From Candidatus Latescibacterota bacterium (lineage in GTDB: Bacteria; Latescibacterota; MVCY01), in NCBI GenBank assembly GCA_030669445.1, contig DAOVDP010000097.1, positions 1 to 5,291 on the forward strand: a stretch of DNA of 5,291 nt. The letters run 5' to 3'. This document shows positions 1 through 5,291 of this stretch, in pieces. Position 1 is the stretch's first letter; every line of letters begins with the position of its first letter. The notes beneath the pieces were generated by a model that was given only the letters and a program-made list of their open reading frames with translations, was not told where the DNA came from and did not search any database. A program made the translations under genes and the position numbers.

Positions 1-87
1 CCATCTGAACAGAAAGCTGGAGCAGCCTAGTGCCACATTAACTAAGATAGGTTCGTTTTTTGAAAGTATTTACTCACCAGCACTTTG

Positions 88-161
88 TGTCATTCTGAGT
101 CCGTCAGCTGACGGGCGAAGAATCTCAGATTCTTCGGTCGCCTCGCTCCCTCAGAATGACA
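88..161. repeat. Nested palindromic repeat, MITE/REP-like
   Basis: Perfect 12-bp terminal inverted repeats, TGTCATTCTGAG (88-99) and CTCAGAATGACA (150-161), enclose two further perfect palindromes. One is the 14-bp CCGTCAGCTGACGG at 101-114. The other has 10-bp arms, CGAAGAATCT (116-125) and AGATTCTTCG (127-136), around a single C. The whole 74-bp unit could fold as a long cruciform or RNA hairpin. Its ends and core resemble short interspersed repeats containing CATTCTGAG and CGAAGAATCT that I recall from many bacterial genomes; that link is from memory, not from a search. It encodes no transposase, so any movement would be non-autonomous. It has no T-run after the stem and is not a typical terminator. 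Confidence 0.72.
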
Positions 162-318
162 ACCGCAAAATGTAACATATCTTATTTTACAGAGCACTAG
201 ACAGGTCCAGCAGGGTTACGACGCTTGCGCAAAATTTCTTGGCCTAGTGGTAAGTGCAATTATTGAACAGAGGTTATCCCTTTGAATATTTGGCTGTAAT
301 GCGAAAAATTATTGAGAC

Positions 319-372
319 TAAGCCGCCAAAAACTTGGCAAGCCTGCAAGGTGTTGGACGAAATGGCGGCTTA
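319..372 (+). promoter_or_regulatory. Inverted repeat in the probable 5' leader
   Basis: TAAGCCGCCA (319-328) and TGGCGGCTTA (363-372) are perfect 10-bp inverted repeats with a 34-base spacer, ending 42 bases before the first start codon. The spacer can form a smaller imperfect hairpin (about 333-349). In RNA this gives a stem-loop with a GC-rich stem and an internal helix. There is no poly-U tract after it, so it is not an intrinsic terminator. It could be an mRNA-stabilising or regulatory leader structure, or a split operator. Because the operon encodes a molybdenum/tungsten enzyme, a cofactor-sensing leader is conceivable, but I cannot match it to a known riboswitch consensus. Confidence 0.4.
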
Positions 373-404
373 AAATATGTCTAAGACGACACAATAAGGC
401 AAAA

Positions 405-409
405 AGGGA
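405..409 (+). promoter_or_regulatory. Ribosome binding site of the NuoE-like gene
   Basis: AGGGA, part of the purine-rich run AAAAAGGGAAAA, lies 5 bases before the ATG at 415. This is a good Shine-Dalgarno position and supports that start. Confidence 0.6.
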
Positions 410-414
410 AAACA

Positions 415-870
415 ATGGAAGAACAGCTAAATAGGCTTTTATCCTCCTATAAGGGAAAGAAAGAGGAGCTGATTCCGATCTTACAGCAGGTTCAGACGGA
501 GTTTGGCTACCTTCCGGAGGAAGCTCTGGTTGAGATAGCCCGATTTACCGGTGTGCCTGAGAGTCGGGTGTACGCTGTAGCAACATTCTACGCACAGTTC
601 AGGTTTACGCCCATAGGTAAGTACCATGTGATGGCGTGCCGGGGAACTGCCTGCCATGTCAGAGGTGCACCGCGGATATTGAATGAGATAGAAAAACAAT
701 TAGGTATCAAAGAAGGTGAAACCACACCCGACCGGGAATATTCACTCGAAACCGTGGCTTGTATCGGTGCCTGCGGTTTATCACCCTGTATCATGATAAA
801 CAAGAAGGTCGAAGCTAAAATGACGCCTAAGAGGGTAGCAGAGCTTTTTGCGAAAGGTGGTCAAGAATAA
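415..870 (+). CDS. nuoE: NuoE/FdsG-type [2Fe-2S] subunit (NADH-binding module)
   Basis: This 151-residue protein is the small thioredoxin-like [2Fe-2S] subunit that partners NuoF in complex I, FeFe-hydrogenases (HydC/HndA) and NAD-dependent formate dehydrogenases (FdsG). It relays electrons to or from the FMN of the flavoprotein. The N-terminal helical half (about residues 1-65) carries the family pattern EFGYLPEEAL and VATFYAQF. The cluster domain follows with ligands Cys75 and Cys80 (ACRGTACHVRG) and Cys116 and Cys120 (VACIGACGLSP), a complete C-x4-C / C-x3-C set. Length is normal for the family. The ATG has a Shine-Dalgarno sequence just upstream, and its stop is 2 bp before the next start. 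The following NuoF and FdhA genes indicate a formate dehydrogenase role rather than respiratory complex I, since no membrane subunits are seen. The family is certain; the complex is inferred from context. Confidence 0.96.
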   Translation: MEEQLNRLLSSYKGKKEELIPILQQVQTEFGYLPEEALVEIARFTGVPESRVYAVATFYAQFRFTPIGKYHVMACRGTACHVRGAPRILNEIEKQLGIKEGETTPDREYSLETVACIGACGLSPCIMINKKVEAKMTPKRVAELFAKGGQE

Positions 871-872
871 CG

Positions 873-3800
873 ATGAATTTTAATGATGTGAGGCATCGGG
901 CAAAAGAAGAATGGAAAGCGCTGCAGCGCAGTACCAGACCGTTGATTTTGGTGGGCACTGCTACCTGCGGTCGCTCTGCCGGAGCGTCAGAGGTTGTCGA
1001 GACCTTTCAGCAGGAGTCACAAAATCGCCGTCTGGATTGCAATATTATCGAAGTAGGCTGTCTCGGGTTATGTTATGCTGAGCCGATAGTCTGCATCACC
1101 AAACCGTCCCGGCCGGCCATCTGTTATGGCAACATCACTCCCGAGAGGGCAGTGGAACTCATCGAAGGTTATCTTATCAAGGATAATCCCCTACCGGATT
1201 ATGCGCTGGGCACTATCGGTGATGGCAGCATTGAAGGGATTCCCCAGCTATTTCAGACGTCCGTGTTCAAACCTCAGGTAAGAAGAACCCTACGAAATTG
1301 CGGTTTTATTGATCCCACAAATATGAATCACTACCTTGCCAAGGGTGGCTACAGTGGCTTGATAAAAGCGCTCAATATGAGCCCTGAGCAGATAATCGAT
1401 GAAATGAAGAGATCGGGTTTAAGAGGAAGAGGGGGCGCTGGTTTTCCCACCTGGCGAAAATGGCAATTCTGCAAGCAGGCAAAAGGCGAAGAGAAATACC
1501 TTATCTGTAATGCGGACGAGGGGGATCCCGGTGCTTTTATGAATAGATCACTTCTTGAGGGTGATCCTCATTCTCTGTTAGAAGGGATGCTAATAGCTGG
1601 CTATGCAATCGGAGCCAAGGAGGGCTATATCTATTGCCGTGCGGAATATCCACTTGCTTTGGAGAGATTACGGGTGGCTCTCAAGCAGGCGGAAGAATAT
1701 GGCCTATTAGGGGATAACATCTTGGGTTCGGGATTCGGTTTGCATATAAAAGTGAAGGAAGGGGCAGGAGCTTTTGTCTGTGGTGAAGAGACCGCTTTAA
1801 TTGCTTCTATCGAGGGGAAACGGGGAATGCCTCGCCCGCGTCCGCCTTTCCCTGCCACCTCAGGCCTGTGGGGAAAACCCACAATTATCAATAATGTAGA
1901 AACGCTGGCCTGTGTGGCACTTATCTTGCAAAACGGGGCCGATTGGTTTGCCCAATATGGCACCGAGAAGAGCAAAGGCACAAAAACCTTTGCCTTGGTG
2001 GGTAAGGTAAAACATACGGGACTTGTTGAAGTACCGTTGGGCATCACTTTGAAACAGATGATCTATGAAATAGGAGGAGGGACTCTCGAAGACAAACGAT
2101 TCAAGGCCGTTCAAACGGGTGGTCCTTCGGGAGGCTGCATCCCCACCCATCTGTTAGATACCCCGGTAGACTATGACTCACTTGAGGCAGCCGGCACAAT
2201 TATGGGCTCGGGCGGCATGGTGGTGATGGATGAAGATACCTGTATGGTGGATTTCGCCCGCTACTTCCTCGATTTCGTCCAAAAGGAGTCTTGTGGTGCG
2301 TGTGTGCCCGGCCGGTTGGGCACAAAACAGATGTTAGAGATCTTAACAGATATAACCCAGGGAAAGGGTAAACCAGAGGACATTGACTTACTCGTCGAAT
2401 TGGCGGAGGCAGTTAAAACGGGTTCACTTTGTGGTCTGGGACAGACTGCTCCTAATCCTGTGCTTACCACCATTCGCTACTTCCGCGATGAGTACGAAGC
2501 ACACATAAAGTACAAAAGATGCCCCGCTGTTGTATGCAAAGAGATAATCTCATCGCCCTGTCAACACACTTGCCCAATAGACACGGAAGCCCCCGTTTAT
2601 ATCTCTCTGATTGCTGAAGGCCGTTTCAAGGAAGCGTTTGATACGATCCTGAAGGATAATCCCCTGCCGTCCGTCTGTGCCAGGGTATGTCACCATCCCT
2701 GCGAATTCAAGTGCCAGGACGGCAAATGGGGGGATCCTATCGCTATTAGAACACTTAAGCGGTTTGCTGCCGACTATGCATTGAACACTGGAATATACCC
2801 CAAACCAAAAGAACAAGAGACGGGTGGGGAGAAGGTGGCGATAATCGGCTCCGGACCGGCGGGATTGATGGCGGGCTACCAGCTTGCTAACAAAGGATAC
2901 GATGTTACGATTTTCGAGGCTCTGGATGTTCCGGGTGGGGCATTGGCTGTTTGCATACCGGAATACAGATTGCCTAAGGATATACTTAAAATTGACATAG
3001 AAAACATTGAGAATGCGGGCGTGAAAATTGAGACGAATACCCGAATCGGGGAAGATATACCTTTCGACGAGCTCTTGAGCACCTACAAGGCCGTATTTAT
3101 CGCTACGGGGGCACATAAATCACGAAAATTGGGTATCCCAAACGAAGATGCCCCTGGCGTCATAGATGCTATGGAATTTCTGAAGGATGTGAATCTCAAC
3201 AAAAAAGTTAAAATAGGCGCCAGAGTTGGAATTATTGGCGGGGGTAACGCCGCTGTAGATGCAGCCAGGGCCGCCGTGAGGATTAGAGATCGGGGGGAAG
3301 TTTTTATAATCTACAGGAGGACAAGAATGGAGATGCCCGCATTCGCCGAAGAAGTGGATGCCGCCGTCGAAGAGGGGATCGAGATTCAATTCCTCACGGC
3401 TCCCACCAAAGTAATAACTGAAAATGGGAGAGTTACAGGAGTCGAATATATAAAAATGGAATTGGGAGAGGCCGACGAAAGCGGCCGCAGAAGACCCATT
3501 CCCATCGAAGGCTCGGAGTTGGTTATCAACTTGGATACTCTGATAGTGGCGATTGGAGAGGACCCTGATATCTGTTTTCTCGGTGAGGGACACGGCATAG
3601 AAGTCTCTAAACGAGGTACAATAGAAGTATGCCCGGAAACATTCGCCACAAATGTAGCTGGAGTTTTCGCCGGAGGAGACGTGGTGACGGGCCCTAATAC
3701 CGTGATAGATGCAATGTCATCCGGGAAAATCGCCGCCGAGATGATCGATAAATATATCCGGGGGGAAAGCTTAGTTAGAGAATATGAGCTAACCAGACCC

Positions 3801-4025
3801 TCCCAGTATCTGCCTCCTGTCGAACTAACAGAGCAAGAAATAGAAGAAGCCGGAAGACCTGCGATACCGTGTTTACCTGTGAATGAGAGAAGGAATAACT
3901 TTGCTGAGGTCGATCTTAACATAACGGAAGAGATGGCAATAAGAGAAGCCAGGCGCTGTCTCAGATGCGACTTGGAGACCGAAGACGGACAAGAAGCAAT
4001 CAAAACTGGGGGTAATAGTGGATAA
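873..4025 (+). CDS. nuoF: NuoF/HydB-type flavoprotein fused to GltD/NfnB-type FAD-NAD(P) oxidoreductase
   Basis: At 1050 residues this is about twice the size of an ordinary NuoF. Residues 20-105 form a thioredoxin-like [2Fe-2S] domain with Cys32, Cys63 and Cys67; the usual first ligand is not evident. Residues 130-545 are the NuoF core: glycine-rich FMN/NADH loop (GLRGRGGAGFPT, 182-193), CNADEGDPGAF (212-222), CGEETALIASIEGKRG (303-318), and the N3 cluster motif SCGACVPGR (473-481) with Cys520. The third N3 Cys is Gly480. After a HydB-like RCPAVVCK linker (549-556) comes a GltD-type Cys-rich domain (Cys563, 567, 602, 606, 610, 614), presumably for [4Fe-4S] clusters. Next are an FAD site (IIGSGPAG, 657-664), an NAD(P) site (IIGGGNAAVD, 787-796, with YRRTRMEMPA at 814-823 suggesting NADPH), and a second FAD motif (FAGGDVVTGP, 932-941). 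The tail has RCLRCD (1028-1033). The protein probably exchanges electrons between NAD(H), NADP(H) and the formate dehydrogenase subunit. AAGGTGG (854-860) precedes the start, with 12 bases between. Confidence 0.94.
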   Translation: MNFNDVRHRAKEEWKALQRSTRPLILVGTATCGRSAGASEVVETFQQESQNRRLDCNIIEVGCLGLCYAEPIVCITKPSRPAICYGNITPERAVELIEGYLIKDNPLPDYALGTIGDGSIEGIPQLFQTSVFKPQVRRTLRNCGFIDPTNMNHYLAKGGYSGLIKALNMSPEQIIDEMKRSGLRGRGGAGFPTWRKWQFCKQAKGEEKYLICNADEGDPGAFMNRSLLEGDPHSLLEGMLIAGYAIGAKEGYIYCRAEYPLALERLRVALKQAEEYGLLGDNILGSGFGLHIKVKEGAGAFVCGEETALIASIEGKRGMPRPRPPFPATSGLWGKPTIINNVETLACVALILQNGADWFAQYGTEKSKGTKTFALVGKVKHTGLVEVPLGITLKQMIYEIGGGTLEDKRFKAVQTGGPSGGCIPTHLLDTPVDYDSLEAAGTIMGSGGMVVMDEDTCMVDFARYFLDFVQKESCGACVPGRLGTKQMLEILTDITQGKGKPEDIDLLVELAEAVKTGSLCGLGQTAPNPVLTTIRYFRDEYEAHIKYKRCPAVVCKEIISSPCQHTCPIDTEAPVYISLIAEGRFKEAFDTILKDNPLPSVCARVCHHPCEFKCQDGKWGDPIAIRTLKRFAADYALNTGIYPKPKEQETGGEKVAIIGSGPAGLMAGYQLANKGYDVTIFEALDVPGGALAVCIPEYRLPKDILKIDIENIENAGVKIETNTRIGEDIPFDELLSTYKAVFIATGAHKSRKLGIPNEDAPGVIDAMEFLKDVNLNKKVKIGARVGIIGGGNAAVDAARAAVRIRDRGEVFIIYRRTRMEMPAFAEEVDAAVEEGIEIQFLTAPTKVITENGRVTGVEYIKMELGEADESGRRRPIPIEGSELVINLDTLIVAIGEDPDICFLGEGHGIEVSKRGTIEVCPETFATNVAGVFAGGDVVTGPNTVIDAMSSGKIAAEMIDKYIRGESLVREYELTRPSQYLPPVELTEQEIEEAGRPAIPCLPVNERRNNFAEVDLNITEEMAIREARRCLRCDLETEDGQEAIKTGGNSG
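4008..4020 (+). promoter_or_regulatory. Start region of the formate dehydrogenase alpha gene
   Basis: A GGGGG run (4008-4012) lies 5 bases before a GTG codon (4018-4020) that is inside the last codons of the preceding gene. The two genes overlap by 8 bp. No in-frame ATG is found just upstream, and the next ATG (residue 19 from the GTG) would remove the first strands of the ferredoxin fold, so GTG is the preferred start. The Shine-Dalgarno match is modest, so initiation probably depends on coupling to translation of the upstream gene. Confidence 0.55.
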
Positions 4026-5291
4026 AGTCACACTCACCATCGATGGCTTAGAGATCACAGCGGATAAAAGTATGACCGTACTGGAGGCAGCGCTGGAAAA
4101 CGACATTTACATCCCCCATCTCTGCTATCACCCCGACTTAGAACCGGTCGGGGTATGCCGATTATGTATGGTTGAAATCGAGGGAAGAGGATTGACCATC
4201 TCTTGCCTGGCTCCAGTTGAGCAAGGTCTGGTTGTCAGAACGGAGACCCCAGAAATTGATAGAGCGCGTTGTGTTGCTGTGGAATTGCTCATCGCAAACC
4301 ATCATGCAGACTGCCTTACTTGTGAGAAGAACAATCAGTGCGAGCTTCAGCGGATCGCCGCTTACATCGGGATCGAGCCGGAACGCCTGGAACGCCTGCG
4401 GCGTCCAACCAGTACAGTTCCCGTCGACACCTCAAATCCTTTCTTTGACCGTGACCCCAATAAATGTGTGCTCTGCGGTATTTGTGTCCGAACCTGTGAA
4501 GAACTCCAGGGTGTCAGTGCTATTGACTTTGCATTCCGGGGATATGATACTACAATCGGTACCTTCGGGAATAGGCCCATAGCAGAATCTGTATGCGAGT
4601 CTTGTGGTGAATGCGTTGTCAGGTGTCCGGTGGGAGCGTTGACGCCTAAGAATTTCCAGCAACCCTCAAGAGAAGTTAAGACTACCTGCCTCTATTGCGG
4701 CGTCGGTTGTGGTATCTATCTGGGAGTTCGGGGCAGTAAAATCGTCAGTGTGCGCGGCGATACCGATAATCCGATCAACAAGGGCAGTCTTTGCGTCAAG
4801 GGGCGATTTGGCTATGAGTTCATCAACCATCCCCAGCGGTTAACTTCTCCGCTTATCAAGAAAGATGGCAAATTTGCTGAAGCCACCTGGGAGGAGGCAT
4901 TGGAGCTTGTGGCCAGAAAGTTCTCCCAGTACAAGGGGGATCAGTTTGCTGCTATTTCCTCTGCTAAGTGCACTAACGAAGAGAACTATCTCGTCCAGAA
5001 ATTCACCAGGGCAGTGATGGGCACAAATAATATAGACCACTGCGCCCGGCTTTGTCATGCGCCCACTGTTGCAGGTTTGGTTCAAAGCTTTGGCAGTGGT
5101 GCGATGACGAACTCTATCAATGAGATTAGCGAGGCTGCCTGTATCTTAGCCATAGGCACCAATACCACGGCTGCTCATCCGGTAATCGGGCTCAAGATAA
5201 AAAGGGCGGTACGAAGGGGTGGAAAGCTCATTGTAGCCAATCCCAAGAGAATCGACCTGTGTCGTTTCGCCGATGTCTTTCTCCAACATCG
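4018..5291 (+). CDS. fdhF: Formate dehydrogenase alpha subunit with NuoG-like Fe-S N-terminus, partial
   Basis: The window contains the first 424 complete codons; the reading frame is open to the edge, and related proteins have roughly 900 residues. Residues 1-75 are a plant-type [2Fe-2S] ferredoxin domain (Cys36, Cys47, Cys50, Cys63). A NuoG-like His-Cys cluster follows (His95, Cys99, Cys102, Cys108), then two [4Fe-4S] motifs (Cys150/153/156/160 and Cys193/196/199/203). Residues 220-275 are the [4Fe-4S] domain of the molybdopterin oxidoreductase (Cys224, 227, 231, 259, with Lys261 as in FdhF). The catalytic domain then begins and contains CARLCHAPTVAGL (343-355): Cys346, encoded by TGT, occupies the position of selenocysteine 140 in E. 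coli FdhF, followed by the conserved His347. The downstream GAMTNSINEI is also characteristic of formate dehydrogenases. It should oxidise formate to CO2, or do the reverse, at a Mo- or W-bis-MGD centre and pass electrons to the NuoE/NuoF partners. The name fdhA is also used for this subunit. No Tat signal is seen, so it is cytoplasmic. Confidence 0.95.
   Translation, partial: MDKVTLTIDGLEITADKSMTVLEAALENDIYIPHLCYHPDLEPVGVCRLCMVEIEGRGLTISCLAPVEQGLVVRTETPEIDRARCVAVELLIANHHADCLTCEKNNQCELQRIAAYIGIEPERLERLRRPTSTVPVDTSNPFFDRDPNKCVLCGICVRTCEELQGVSAIDFAFRGYDTTIGTFGNRPIAESVCESCGECVVRCPVGALTPKNFQQPSREVKTTCLYCGVGCGIYLGVRGSKIVSVRGDTDNPINKGSLCVKGRFGYEFINHPQRLTSPLIKKDGKFAEATWEEALELVARKFSQYKGDQFAAISSAKCTNEENYLVQKFTRAVMGTNNIDHCARLCHAPTVAGLVQSFGSGAMTNSINEISEAACILAIGTNTTAAHPVIGLKIKRAVRRGGKLIVANPKRIDLCRFADVFLQH

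Larger units (their letters stand above)
1..414. other. Non-coding region upstream of the operon
   Basis: I find no convincing gene in this stretch. Plus-strand frames 1 and 3 hit stops early. Frame 2 is open from base 2 to a TAA at 173-175, but its last part is a translation of the palindromic repeat at 88-161 and the first part resembles no family I recognise, so it is not called. The minus strand has stops in all frames within the first 75 bases. The region holds the repeat at 88-161 and an inverted repeat at 319-372 close to the first gene. No rho-independent terminator, tRNA or strong sigma-70 promoter is clear. The best -10-like hexamer is TGTAAT at 295-300 (5 of 6 matches), but it lacks a good -35 box at the right distance. 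The operon promoter presumably lies in about 180-330. Confidence 0.6.

Noticed and set aside
2..175. Open frame entering the window from the left on the plus strand, ending at TAA 173-175, possibly the 3' end of an upstream gene
   Set aside because: About 57 codons with no recognisable family; the second half is just the palindromic repeat read in frame, so chance openness is the simpler explanation. The DNA left of the window would decide it.
241..258. tRNA-like D-arm sequence (GGCCTAGTGGTAAGTGC)
   Set aside because: No matching T-arm (GGTTCGAATCC type), anticodon stem or acceptor stem follows at the required distances.
263..300. Sigma-70 promoter candidates (TTGAAC at 263-268, TGTAAT at 295-300)
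   Set aside because: The two hexamers are 26 bases apart, and neither has a good partner at 16-18 bases; noted only as a likely promoter area.
1179..2669. Near-identical 18-bp direct repeat, 1179-1196 and 2652-2669 (17 of 18 matches), encoding KDNPLP in two domains
   Set aside because: The second copy is a normal family motif of the GltD-type domain (NPLPxVC), and the first sits at the end of an unrelated domain. It is too short to show duplication; coincidence is likely.
1631..4106. Several long minus-strand open frames opposite the fusion gene (up to about 205 codons)
   Set aside because: They lie antisense to strongly conserved domains, have no recognisable families or ribosome binding sites, and overlap each other; they are shadows of the plus-strand gene.
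4217..4582. A 121-codon plus-strand open frame inside the formate dehydrogenase alpha gene
   Set aside because: It is out of frame with a region whose every Fe-S ligand is conserved in the main frame, and it resembles no known protein.
415..5291. Respiratory complex I (nuo) operon or FeFe-hydrogenase operon
   Set aside because: The third gene has the formate dehydrogenase motif CARLCHAPTVAGL and a molybdopterin [4Fe-4S] domain, with no H-cluster motif, and no membrane nuo subunits are present in the window.

Overview
This window holds the 5' part of one tightly packed operon on the plus strand. It encodes a soluble, multi-cofactor NAD(P)-linked formate dehydrogenase, preceded by about 0.4 kb of non-coding leader DNA. 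The gene order is a NuoE/FdsG-type [2Fe-2S] subunit (415-870), a very large NuoF/FdsB-type flavoprotein fused to a complete GltD/NfnB-type FAD-NAD(P)H oxidoreductase (873-4025, 1050 aa), and a formate dehydrogenase alpha subunit with a NuoG-like iron-sulfur N-terminus (from 4018, cut by the window end at 5291). The genes are separated by 2 bp and overlap by 8 bp, so co-transcription and translational coupling are very likely. No gene in the window appears to be broken by a frameshift.

The enzyme set points to a strict anaerobe with acetogenic, syntrophic, sulfate-reducing or related metabolism. Many low-potential Fe-S clusters, HydB/HndC-like NuoF signatures and a molybdopterin formate dehydrogenase are typical of Desulfobacterota, Bacillota and anaerobic Chloroflexota. 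The sequence does not let me choose among these phyla. No signal peptide or membrane segment is evident in the visible proteins, so the complex is probably cytoplasmic.

Layout: 1-414 has no convincing gene. It carries a 74-bp nested-palindrome repeat (88-161) that looks like an interspersed, MITE/REP-like element, and a perfect 10-bp inverted repeat (319-328/363-372) in the probable 5' leader. The three genes then run without a break to the window edge.

Inferred electron flow: formate is oxidised at the Mo/W-bis-MGD site of the alpha subunit. Electrons pass through its [4Fe-4S] clusters and the NuoG-like chain to NuoE/NuoF, where FMN exchanges hydride with NAD(H). The unusual part is the second pyridine-nucleotide site. 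The GltD-like module, with its own Cys-rich cluster domain, FAD site and an NADPH-type nucleotide site, sits exactly where HydB-type proteins normally carry a C-terminal 2x[4Fe-4S] ferredoxin domain. The complex could thus link formate, NAD(H) and NADP(H). Two departures from NuoF consensus are also seen: Gly480 replaces the third Cys of the normal N3 [4Fe-4S] motif, and Trp194 sits in the glycine-rich FMN/NADH loop. The alpha subunit uses Cys (TGT), not selenocysteine, at the catalytic metal-ligand position.
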